This document shows, piece by piece, positions 17,512 to 25,797 of a stretch of DNA of 64,000 nucleotides. Position numbers and translations under genes: made by a program. Under the pieces are notes generated by a model. That model had not been told where the DNA came from. It worked only from the letters and a program-made list of their open reading frames with translations, and made no database searches. How positions within the stretch are numbered: the stretch's first letter is position 1; each line of letters opens with the position of its first letter. This DNA comes from CAVPDE01 sp963702565 (GTDB taxonomy: Bacteria; Desulfobacterota; DSM-4660; Desulfatiglandales; HGW-15): positions 149,605 to 213,604 of the forward strand of contig CAVPDE010000019.1 of the NCBI GenBank assembly GCA_963702565.1, in the 5' to 3' direction.

Positions 17512-18480
17512 TCAATAGGAAATGCCCATGTCCAAAAGATTTTCAGAAACAAATGGGATAGTGTTCTCCACGGCTGTTAAATAGTCGTCTTTACAGAACT
17601 CCATTGCTACATCGATTAATTGGTTGGATAGGTCCATTAAATTGACTCCTTCAGGAAGTTCGACTCCATAAGCGCCAAGGAAGGCCGGAGCGAGAGCGAC
17701 CAACTGCTCAGCGATCAGTCTTTTGGCTACCTCATGTTCCTGAGCCAAGGCAAGACCATAAGACACCATATTTTTTCGAAATTCGGTTTCAGCTGAGCAG
17801 ATTATTTTGACAGCAGCTCCATATTTAATCCCAAATGTCTCTGCAAAGCCCTCTGCGTAGGCTTGGACTAAGAGCACAGGGAACTTGGGAGTCCGGGCCA
17901 GAGCTGCCGCAGCGATCTTCGCACCCAGGCTGTGGTCGCGTAGGGCGAGAAGAAGATCTACCGCACTTTCCACGAAGGTATGACACAGCTCGTAGCCAGC
18001 TTCAGAAACGCCACCCTCTGTCGCCAATCTCAGTAGTTTTAGTTGATCGTTAAGAGCTTCGGCCATCTTCACTGTCTTCTCAATTACATAGCCATCCGGT
18101 TTACCGTAATCATAAGACCCGTGGGCAGTTACATCCGCACCGGTCAGACCGCTGTGGCTCACAAACCCTAAAACAACCGCTTTTTCTAAAATCGTATCGG
18201 CGTTGCTCCACAATTCCATGTTTTTTTCATAATCATAATGAGTTTTCCAGTAGAAGTAATTGAGCCATTGGGGGTTAATAAAGAGATAGTTGAAGACATC
18301 CGTTGCCATCCCGCCATATATTTCGTTGAGGTTTCGGATCGGGCCCTGCTTGCCGAGGCGATCGTCAATGTAAGCGTGCGTCGCAGACCCCCAAGCGAAT
18401 GCCTGGCTCGACAAGATGAAAATTGCGAGAATGGCTCCAATAATCATTGCCGACAATTTCTTCCCATGTCCTCTTTTCAT
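17512..18480 (-). CDS. Secreted zinc-dependent phospholipase C/S1-P1 nuclease-like protein
   Basis: The 322-residue protein has a signal peptide predicted to be cut after SSQAFA, so the mature chain would begin WGSATHAYI. In the zinc phospholipase C/P1 nuclease fold the mature N-terminal Trp and a nearby His ligate zinc, which this start matches well. Further candidate ligands are in GFVSHSGLTGADVTAHG and ELCHTFVES. The rest is helical, as in the family. It may hydrolyse phospholipids in the periplasm or outside the cell. A GGAGG Shine-Dalgarno precedes the ATG. It follows the flippase-like gene on the same strand by 51 bases. Confidence 0.7.
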   Translation of the reverse strand: MKRGHGKKLSAMIIGAILAIFILSSQAFAWGSATHAYIDDRLGKQGPIRNLNEIYGGMATDVFNYLFINPQWLNYFYWKTHYDYEKNMELWSNADTILEKAVVLGFVSHSGLTGADVTAHGSYDYGKPDGYVIEKTVKMAEALNDQLKLLRLATEGGVSEAGYELCHTFVESAVDLLLALRDHSLGAKIAAAALARTPKFPVLLVQAYAEGFAETFGIKYGAAVKIICSAETEFRKNMVSYGLALAQEHEVAKRLIAEQLVALAPAFLGAYGVELPEGVNLMDLSNQLIDVAMEFCKDDYLTAVENTIPFVSENLLDMGISY

Positions 18481-18531
18481 AAGTGATCCTCCTGGTTTTG
18501 AATGTTGATGATCCTACTGCACCAAAACGAA

Positions 18532-19827
18532 TCAAGAAACCCCTCGACACAAACCTTTAGAACGTACCGGGTCACGAAATAAACATCCCCGACAGGGGTT
18601 GTCAGGAAAAGATCCGTCGTGGAAAGATCCGCCGGTGGGAAGGCAAAGGCTCGGGGTGAATCTTTCCTGGACGATATTGCGCGACTTTGGCTGAGAATCA
18701 TAAGGATGAACTCGGCGCTGGAGAATGCTTCGCGTGTCTCTAAGAACCGTGAGGACGAGAAACAGAAGCCCGAGCACCGCCGGCAGGTAAACCGTGGAGG
18801 TCCGCCAGATGAGGTTGTAATAGGGTGCAAATCCTGACGGGACAATCGCGGCCATGGCTGAAAGGGAGAAGACCTCGGCGAACCCTGAGCTTCCCGGGGT
18901 GGGAGCAAAGTAGAGGAGAAATAACAGAGCCATCTGGATTTGAAGCACATCGCCCACGGTCGAATTCCCTATACCCAGGAAACGCAAGCAAAGAAAAGCC
19001 ATGAGGCACCGGGCCAGAATGAAAACAAAGCTCAGGAGACAGACCCCGGCAAATTGGGCTTTCCCTGCGCGGATAAATCTCCATGTGCCATGGTGGTAGT
19101 CATAGACGAGGCCGATCAGCTTGGATGCCGTTAACTCCATACGACCCTGGTGAGAGTCGGGGGTGTTGGAGATCCGGCGATAGGCCCGCAACAGGCGAGT
19201 CACGGCAAAACGAAACGACCCGGGCCAGAGGAGGGCGGCGGTCATCAATCCAACGATAATCGTCAAAGGCCAGATGGCGACGGAAAAAAGCGAGCCCATG
19301 CTTGTGCCGGAAACAAGAACGCTGTAGAAACCCACGACGAGCAAGCTCACCATGGTCCCGAGGAAGGTGATCAGGCTGATCGTCGTCGCTGTGGCGACAT
19401 TTACCCCGCCGCGATGAAGTATGTAGATCTGGCCGAATCCTCCCCCGGTCTGGGAGGGAGTGAGCATGGCTATCCCTGAGTTGGCCCATTCCGCTTTGAG
19501 GCATGTCCAAAATCCAGTGCCCGGCTGAAGCACATGGCAAACGAGCCAGATTCTCAAACCGGAAGCAAGCGTATCGAAAGGGAGGCAGAGAAGCATGAGC
19601 CAAAGGTACTCGAAACGAAGGCCGCTCCAGGTGAAGGTCTCCTCACCGTGCTCGATCCGGGAGAACTGGTAAAAGAAAATGGAAGTCGTGAGCAGGACGA
19701 AAACGATGCATCCCAACGCGAGTTTGATGCGGTGCGCTCGCGTCGAGCCGAATGCCCCAGCCTGTGAGAGGGCGGTGGTGTTCTCAGCGTGACCGGTGAT
19801 CAGGGGTTGATTCTTCGTCGATTCCAT
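18532..19827 (-). CDS. UPF0104/lysylphosphatidylglycerol-synthase-type membrane protein (flippase-like domain)
   Basis: The 431-residue protein has about eight membrane segments and the family landmarks PSQTGGGFGQIYILHRGG (a TPxxxGGG-like loop) and FAPTPGSSGFAEV. The same domain forms the flippase half of MprF, and stand-alone members are presumed lipid translocases. A GAGGTGAAGG Shine-Dalgarno supports the ATG. The C-terminal 60 residues are polar and poorly conserved-looking. Proximity to a phospholipase C-like protein and the lipid cluster suggests membrane lipid handling; this is inference. Confidence 0.8.
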   Translation of the reverse strand: MESTKNQPLITGHAENTTALSQAGAFGSTRAHRIKLALGCIVFVLLTTSIFFYQFSRIEHGEETFTWSGLRFEYLWLMLLCLPFDTLASGLRIWLVCHVLQPGTGFWTCLKAEWANSGIAMLTPSQTGGGFGQIYILHRGGVNVATATTISLITFLGTMVSLLVVGFYSVLVSGTSMGSLFSVAIWPLTIIVGLMTAALLWPGSFRFAVTRLLRAYRRISNTPDSHQGRMELTASKLIGLVYDYHHGTWRFIRAGKAQFAGVCLLSFVFILARCLMAFLCLRFLGIGNSTVGDVLQIQMALLFLLYFAPTPGSSGFAEVFSLSAMAAIVPSGFAPYYNLIWRTSTVYLPAVLGLLFLVLTVLRDTRSILQRRVHPYDSQPKSRNIVQERFTPSLCLPTGGSFHDGSFPDNPCRGCLFRDPVRSKGLCRGVS

Positions 19828-20176
19828 GTGCCTTCACCTCAGGGCGTCAGCTTTTGCCTGACCTGAAGAGCAAGAGTTGTGCCGCTAAGGTTCTCTCTGT
19901 TTTCAGTGGGCGGGCAGGGCAGGGGACGGAGTCCCCCACGAGGCAGAAACCTGAGTCAGTCGTGGTACTTCGCCTGAGGGAGATCAGGGATTAAGGGCTG
20001 GGAGCGTGGATCGGCTTCTGGAAATTCGACAGAGAAGCTTGAACAAGAGGCCGGCAACCGGGATTGACAGCGTCTCCCTTGTTCAAGAATTTCAAAGTGA
20101 AGTCAACAGATTGACAAAACGTCGTGCGTGTTAACCGAGCAAAAGGGGTTGCAGGGTTCCCGGAGTGAGTGTGATT
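19828..20176. other. Intergenic stretch of 349 bases
   Basis: No gene or recognisable RNA seen between the regulator stop and the flippase-like start. Confidence 0.4.
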
Positions 20177-21595
20177 CTATTCTCTGCCTTTTTTGAGGCG
20201 TTTGTTCAGGGCCTGGCGGGTTATTCCTAAGCTGAGGGCGGCAATAGACTGGTTGCCTCCTGCGCGCCGCATGGCCTCGTCCACGAGGTTCTGCTCCAGT
20301 TCCTTCAACGTCGGCAATCGGTCCGAGAAAGAGACAGAGACACCCTCCCTCTGGACCTGTTGAGGCCGCTCTTTCTCCGGCGCAGGCGGCTTCTGAAAAA
20401 TATGGGACTTGAAAAGGTCCATGGAGAGCTTGCCCGAGCGGTGAATACTGACAGAATCGAACACCATGGATTCCATCTCTCGAATGTTGCCCGGGAAGTG
20501 GTAGGTCGAAAGCAAGGTGAGAAGTTCTTCGGGCGGTGTGGGCCTGCTCTTGCCAAGGGTCGTCGAGGTCTTTTCAAGAAAATGGTTGAGAAGCAGAGGC
20601 AGATCTTCCATGCGCTCTCGGAGAGGGGGGATGTGGAGGTGATGATCGCAGAGCCTGTAATAGAGATCCTTTCGAAACCGCCCGCTGGCCTGGAGCGTGT
20701 TCAGATCCTGATTCGTGGCCACAACGACTCTTGCATCCGATCGCTTGGCCAGATCCGACCCGAGAGGAAAGTACTCCCCGTCCTGCAAGAGCCGCAGGAG
20801 TTTCACCTGTGAAGCATGGCTCAGGTCTCCAATTTCGTCCAGGAAGAGGGTTCCGCCTGCCGCCTGCTCCAGCAAACCCCCACGCGCCTGCTCCGCTCCG
20901 GTGAAAGCACCCTTCTTGTGTCCGAAGAGAGTGTCTGCAAAAACGTTGTCATCAAGGCCTGCCACGTTCACCGCGACAAAGGCTCCTTTGCGACGGCTGA
21001 GCCGGTGAACCGCCCTGGCCACCAGTTCCTTGCCCACGCCTGTCTCCCCGGTGATCAGCAAAGGCCTGGGGCTCGCTGCAATGGCCTCTACGTATTGAAA
21101 AATCGATCGCATCCTGGCGCTGCATGTCACAATTTCTGAAAAGACCTCGGGATGCTCAAGCTTGTCCGACAATACCTGGGCTTTGAGCAAACGGTTTTCC
21201 CTCTGCAACTCCCGGAGGTCAAGGGCCCTTTTCACCCCTCCGATGAGACGGCTCCTCTCAACCGGCTTCACCATATAGTCGAAGGCCCCCAGTTTCATGC
21301 ACTTCACCGCCGTCTCCACATCATTCGCCCCCGTGATCATGATCACAGGAATTTCCGGGAAATCGGAGATGATCGCAGGAAGCAGTTCGTCGCCTGCGAT
21401 GTAGGGCATCCTCAGGTCCAGGAGCACGATTTCCACTTCCTGTTCAGTGAGCAGGGGGATCACGTCACGGCTGTCCAGACACCTGATGAAGTTGTTCAGG
21501 CTCACAGAGCGAAGGGCCATTTCAAAGCTGGTGAGGGACTGTTCTTCGTCATCGACCAGCAGCACAGGACGGTGAGGAGATGTGATGTCCATCAT
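20177..21595 (-). CDS. NtrC-family sigma-54-dependent response regulator
   Basis: The 472-residue protein has a receiver domain with the acidic pocket VDDEE and phospho-acceptor Asp60 in VLLDLRMP. An AAA+ domain follows, with GETGVGKE (Walker A), the sigma-54 contact loop GAFTGA and GGTLFLDEIG (Walker B). A Fis-type helix-turn-helix ends the protein (RAGGNQSIAALSLGITRQAL). It should activate RpoN promoters when phosphorylated by the sensor kinase encoded just upstream, whose stop overlaps its start in an ATGA. Candidate targets in this window are the sigma-54-like sites at 16404, 28915 and 47865. Confidence 0.93.
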   Translation of the reverse strand: MMDITSPHRPVLLVDDEEQSLTSFEMALRSVSLNNFIRCLDSRDVIPLLTEQEVEIVLLDLRMPYIAGDELLPAIISDFPEIPVIMITGANDVETAVKCMKLGAFDYMVKPVERSRLIGGVKRALDLRELQRENRLLKAQVLSDKLEHPEVFSEIVTCSARMRSIFQYVEAIAASPRPLLITGETGVGKELVARAVHRLSRRKGAFVAVNVAGLDDNVFADTLFGHKKGAFTGAEQARGGLLEQAAGGTLFLDEIGDLSHASQVKLLRLLQDGEYFPLGSDLAKRSDARVVVATNQDLNTLQASGRFRKDLYYRLCDHHLHIPPLRERMEDLPLLLNHFLEKTSTTLGKSRPTPPEELLTLLSTYHFPGNIREMESMVFDSVSIHRSGKLSMDLFKSHIFQKPPAPEKERPQQVQREGVSVSFSDRLPTLKELEQNLVDEAMRRAGGNQSIAALSLGITRQALNKRLKKGRE

Positions 21596-24114
21596 CGGGT
21601 CACCTCTTTTCCGGTTTTAATGCTCCGGTTCACAGGGAGGATAACCTCTGCTTTCGTTCCTATCCCGGGCTCGGATGCAAAATTCAGCGTCCCCCCCTGT
21701 TCCTTGATGATTCTCGACGAAATGGCCAATCCCAGGCCCACACCCCCGGAATCATGCCTGGTGGAAAAAAACGGATCCGTGATGCGAGACAGGTTTTCGG
21801 GCGGTATGCCGACTCCCTCATCCTGCACCTGCAGAACAACGTTGCCGTTGACTTCGTCCCACCGGGTCGATACACGAATCCCCTTTTTTCTGTCCGGAAG
21901 GGCCTGGCAGGCGTTCTGCACCAGGTTGATGACCACTTGCTCGAGGCGCTGGAAATTGCCTTTCACGGAGGGGAGATCTTTCTCAAGATCCAGTGAAAAA
22001 CTATCCGTTGATTTCCTGACCATATTGGAGAGGAGGGAGAGGGCGGACTGGACAACGGTGTTGAGGTCCACTGGTTGGGTCAAATCAGAGGTGTCGGGCC
22101 TCACATAGTCTTTTAAGTCAGCCACAATCTGCTTGATGCGCTCTGATCCCTCGAGGATCCCGGAAAACAGCTTGGGGATATTCTCTCTCATTTCTGAGTA
22201 GAACATGCCGCCCAGGAGGAAGTCTCCATTTTCCTTGTAGTACTCCTCCAGGATGGGCTTCGCCGCCTGCCATGAGTCCACCAGGAGAGGAGCGTTCAAC
22301 ATTATAAAATTGTTGGGATTGTTGATCTCGTGGGCAACTCCGGACACAAGGGTCCCTAGTTCCACCATCTTGCTTGCCTGCAAAAGCTGCTGATGGTGCA
22401 TCCGCTCTCTATCTTCGGCCTCTTTGCGGTCTGTCACATCCCGGGCGAGCCCTCTGAAGCCAGTCGGAGTTCCCCTCCCGTCACGCATGAGGGACACGGA
22501 GGTTTCCAGGTATCTCCTTGAGCCGTCCTTGCAGAGGGTCTCCCAGCCGAAAACTTTGGCCGGCTGTCCTGTGCGATAGACCTCGTTAAAGGTCTCATAA
22601 ACCCGTTTCGCCGTCTCTTCGCTCATAAAGGCCCGGTTGTTCAGTCCCGTCAGCTCATCCCTGGGATAGCCAAGGATCCGGCGCATGGCATCGTTGAAGA
22701 AGGTCATGTTGCCGGCCAGATCGATTTCATAGTACCCATCTTCGATGCTTTGAAGAATGATTCGGTATTTCTCTTCGCTCTGGCGCAGAGCATCCTCCGT
22801 GAGCACACGATCCTTGATCTCCTGCCTGCAGGCCGCATTCACGGTGATCAATTCTTTGTGCTGCACTTCCACGGTTGCAAGAGCCCTGGAGAAACGCAGG
22901 GACAGGAGACAGGCTTGAGAAAAAATGAAGACGAAAAAACCGAAGGCGGCGAAATACCCTGTCTGGATCATCTTCTCCACATGAATGATGTCGTTTATGG
23001 TTCCAAGAGAAAGGATGATGAACCCGGCGAGGAAGATGAAGGCCCCTTCCCTTTTGCGCTTCAAAGCCAGGACCAGAACATAGAGCCCGTAGAGGGAGGT
23101 CACGAGGAGCAGCGCTTGGCAAGCAGGGAGGAGGTAAGAAAACACCCGTCCCGGAGTGAACAGGATGACCAAAGAAACGACGCATGAAGCAGCCACGATG
23201 AAGCGCAGAAAAAGCCGGGAGAATTCCTTTGAGAAGAGGGAATGCATGAACAGAGCAAAAGCGGGAACAGCGAGACACATGGAGAGATACTCCAGCTTGA
23301 GCAGCAGGCCCCAGCTCAGAGCCGGTAAAAGGTGGGTGAGGTATCTTTCCCCTGTGGTCAGGAGCCGCACGGCCACCACAAAACAGAAAAGACTGAAGTA
23401 AAGAGGTGACCGATCCACTTTTCTCAGAAAGAAAAGACCGAGGTGATAGATGGCCATGATGAAAATACTGCCGAAAAGAAAGAGATCCATACCGACCCGT
23501 CGCTCTCTCAAATCTCTCAGCCGCCCTTCCTGTCCTAATTGGATCGCTTCCCAGGCTCCCCCTCGCCGGTGATGGAAATTCGACACGTGGAACACGATGT
23601 CAAGACGATCGACACTTTCGTTGATGCCTAAGACCTGGGGATAGTACCTGGGAACTGTTCTTTCACGATCTTTTCCCGGCACTCCCACAGCGTCCAGGAG
23701 CCTTCCGTTCACGTACACCCTGTAGGCTGTTCCCATGTCTTGAAATCGAAGGGCTAGGGACTGTTGCACGCCGTTGAGCATTACTCTGAGGCGATAGGTA
23801 GCGTATCCTTGCCCGGGAAGTTTTCCAGCCCCTAAGCGGTGGTTGCTCCAATACGCGGGTACAGGGATAAAACCGTTTGTCTCATGAGAAGGGCTCAAGA
23901 AGTCGGAAGGTGGTACATGGCGCTCCCAGTGAAACTCATACTCTCCGTTGAGATCCACAGGGCCGTCTTTTTCGAAATCCCAAGGGCTGAGGTCCAGAAC
24001 CCCTCTTACGGCTCTGGGAGGGGTCTTCCCGTCGTGGATGGAGCGGCAGGCAGGAGTGAAGAGCAGGAGCGGCACCACAAGGATGAGCAGTATTCCGGAT
24101 AGGAGAGATTTCAT
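21592..24114 (-). CDS. 7TM-DISM sensor histidine kinase with PAS domain
   Basis: From the ATG at 24114 the protein has 840 residues: a signal/anchor, a jelly-roll-type extracellular domain (VDLNGEYEFHWERHV), seven membrane helices (7TMR-DISM), a PAS domain (YRIILQSIEDGYYEIDLAGN), a HisKA domain with the phospho-acceptor His in GVAHEINNPNN, and an HATPase domain with the D/G boxes VQDEGVGIPP and GGVGLGLAIS. DISM extracellular domains are thought to bind carbohydrate-like ligands. The longer frame from 24216 adds residues with no signal sequence. It is coupled to the NtrC-type regulator and lies downstream of the activase genes, so it may sense conditions relevant to them. Confidence 0.9.
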   Translation of the reverse strand: MKSLLSGILLILVVPLLLFTPACRSIHDGKTPPRAVRGVLDLSPWDFEKDGPVDLNGEYEFHWERHVPPSDFLSPSHETNGFIPVPAYWSNHRLGAGKLPGQGYATYRLRVMLNGVQQSLALRFQDMGTAYRVYVNGRLLDAVGVPGKDRERTVPRYYPQVLGINESVDRLDIVFHVSNFHHRRGGAWEAIQLGQEGRLRDLRERRVGMDLFLFGSIFIMAIYHLGLFFLRKVDRSPLYFSLFCFVVAVRLLTTGERYLTHLLPALSWGLLLKLEYLSMCLAVPAFALFMHSLFSKEFSRLFLRFIVAASCVVSLVILFTPGRVFSYLLPACQALLLVTSLYGLYVLVLALKRKREGAFIFLAGFIILSLGTINDIIHVEKMIQTGYFAAFGFFVFIFSQACLLSLRFSRALATVEVQHKELITVNAACRQEIKDRVLTEDALRQSEEKYRIILQSIEDGYYEIDLAGNMTFFNDAMRRILGYPRDELTGLNNRAFMSEETAKRVYETFNEVYRTGQPAKVFGWETLCKDGSRRYLETSVSLMRDGRGTPTGFRGLARDVTDRKEAEDRERMHHQQLLQASKMVELGTLVSGVAHEINNPNNFIMLNAPLLVDSWQAAKPILEEYYKENGDFLLGGMFYSEMRENIPKLFSGILEGSERIKQIVADLKDYVRPDTSDLTQPVDLNTVVQSALSLLSNMVRKSTDSFSLDLEKDLPSVKGNFQRLEQVVINLVQNACQALPDRKKGIRVSTRWDEVNGNVVLQVQDEGVGIPPENLSRITDPFFSTRHDSGGVGLGLAISSRIIKEQGGTLNFASEPGIGTKAEVILPVNRSIKTGKEVTR

Positions 24115-24257
24115 ATCCAGGTAAGGCCCTCTTAAATTAAAGGAGTCACGGAACAAATCCCTTCCTCTTCCATTGAGTTGCGGCCACGCTTTCCCAAGAG
24201 GCTCCTTCGGCTCCACTTTTTTCTTTTACCACAAAATCACCCTTTCTTTCCAGTCCT

Positions 24258-24408
24258 TTCATTCGCCTTCGCCAGGATATTCTGCAGCTTGCTGCAGAGG
24301 GGAATGGCGAGGCGACCGCGCCGTAGCTCGTGAGAGCGAAGGCGGGTGGGGCTTCGGCGCAATTCCGCTCCAGAGATACCCCGCAGCTTGCGGCGGGGAG
24401 CTTCATTG
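24258..24408 (-). repeat. 151-bp dispersed repeat, copy A
   Basis: Read on the minus strand this is nearly identical (three differences that I count) to 59020-59170. It starts CAATGAAGCTCCCC and ends GGCGAAGGCGAATGAA. Each end carries a hairpin with the loop CAAG (a GCGGGG stem and a CTCTGCAG stem). There is no transposase. Copy A overlaps the last bases of the 458-residue gene and supplies its stop codon. The structure resembles palindrome-ended miniature elements related to IS200/IS605. Confidence 0.8.
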
Positions 24409-25779
24409 ACGGCCGGTGCGGTTTCCCGTGCGTTTTCTCCCGTGTTGCATGAAATGCTGGTGGGCCTGGAACATGAAAGTCCTGAGCGAGGCTTCCCTGC
24501 CGGGCTGGTAACTTCCGTCATAGGGAGTGTCCAGGTAGGGGAATTGCCGTTCACTCATGAGCGGCCTCACGACCGCGGAGGTGGTGATGCTCGGCATGCA
24601 AGTGAAGGGGAAGACGTTCACCACGCCGTTGTACCCTTCTTTTGCACAGTGAAGGATGCCGGCGATGCTCAGGCAAGCCTCAGTGCTCACGTCGAAAGAA
24701 AAGATTCCAGAACGGTCCAGCGTTTTTTCCAAGTGGGAGATCTTGTGATCGCCGGCCAGATCGGTGATCTTCTGTGCCCGCTTGTACAGCGTTTTCTGGG
24801 TCCTCTCCTGGAAGAGAAGATTCATCCCGAAGTTCAGGATCTCCTTGGCGCAAGCCTTGACCTCTGCAAGGCGAAGCAGTCTGAGACTGAGGGCAAGGTT
24901 CTTTCTCGCCTGCCTCAGCCCGGCATAGCTCACGTAGTTCACCCACTCGGAGATCGAAGCGTTTTCCACCTCTGCCCCGTATTTTTCCAGAACCTTGATA
25001 AGATCCTGGTTGGAATCCCTGTGCATCCTGAGGAAAATTTCCCCTACGATCCCGATGAGAGGTTTTGGTGAGATTTTGGGGTCTATGATGCCTTTCACCT
25101 CATGGAGTATCCCATCCAGTTCCGAAAGGACAGGGTCAAAGTCATTTGCAACTCCGTAAGTCTCAAAAGAGTGAGCCATGCGGTGCATCGCCTGCTCCAT
25201 GAACGCATCGGTCATGTCTTGCTCCTTCTCATAAGGTCTGACCCTCCAGGTGAGCCTGTCCAGGATGTCCGCCACCACGACGGAGAGAAAACCTGCTTTT
25301 TTGAAACCCAAAACCTTTTCCTTTTCGAGAAGGCCGTCTACGGAGTAGCCGTCTTTCGTGGTCACAGAGCTGATCTTCAGCTTCTTCAATCCGGGAAATG
25401 AGTCCAGCACGATTCTCTGGTACTTGTTGTACAAGCCAAAACGGCAAGGCCCTTCGGATTCGGGCATGAAGTAAATGTAATCTTCAGGACTGAAGGCCGG
25501 TCCCAGCCTTTCTCTTTCTTCTTTAACAAAGCAAAGGATATCCCCCAAGGTCACCTGGCACGGATAGCATTCTTTCCCTGAGGTGTTTTTCTTTCCGAGA
25601 TCGAGCCCTCCGTATGTTCTCAAGACCTGGGCCTCGATGCCGAAGGATCTGAAAGTCGCCGCAAAAAGGTGGGCGGTCATTCTGTTCATCTCCGGGATCA
25701 ACACCTTTTTCTTGGTGAGATGAAATTTCCCCAGAGTTTCCGACAGGGGTGGGAACTCAATGATGTTGCTTGCTTCCAT
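24403..25779 (-). CDS. DUF2229/HgdB-like acyl-CoA dehydratase-activase partner protein
   Basis: The 458-residue protein is built like the dehydratase-component (HgdB/HgdC-associated) proteins. It has conserved cysteines in SGKECYPCQVTLGDIL, ESEGPCRFGLYNKY and FPFTCMPSITT, and the segment GIVGEIFLRMHRDSNQDL. Such proteins bind iron-sulfur clusters and work with BadF-type activases, but the substrate of this stand-alone type is not known. It starts 18 bases after the activase gene, so the two form an operon. Its final codons (RQ then TGA) run into the 151-bp repeat, so the natural C-terminus may have been altered by insertion. Confidence 0.78.
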   Translation of the reverse strand: MEASNIIEFPPLSETLGKFHLTKKKVLIPEMNRMTAHLFAATFRSFGIEAQVLRTYGGLDLGKKNTSGKECYPCQVTLGDILCFVKEERERLGPAFSPEDYIYFMPESEGPCRFGLYNKYQRIVLDSFPGLKKLKISSVTTKDGYSVDGLLEKEKVLGFKKAGFLSVVVADILDRLTWRVRPYEKEQDMTDAFMEQAMHRMAHSFETYGVANDFDPVLSELDGILHEVKGIIDPKISPKPLIGIVGEIFLRMHRDSNQDLIKVLEKYGAEVENASISEWVNYVSYAGLRQARKNLALSLRLLRLAEVKACAKEILNFGMNLLFQERTQKTLYKRAQKITDLAGDHKISHLEKTLDRSGIFSFDVSTEACLSIAGILHCAKEGYNGVVNVFPFTCMPSITTSAVVRPLMSERQFPYLDTPYDGSYQPGREASLRTFMFQAHQHFMQHGRKRTGNRTGRQ

Positions 25780-25797
25780 AGCCGTTTCCCCTTTCCT

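Noticed and set aside
24146..24406. 86-residue frame starting MKLPAASCG
   Set aside because: It is the translation of repeat copy A; the same peptide appears in copy B at 59022. The element, not a protein, is conserved.
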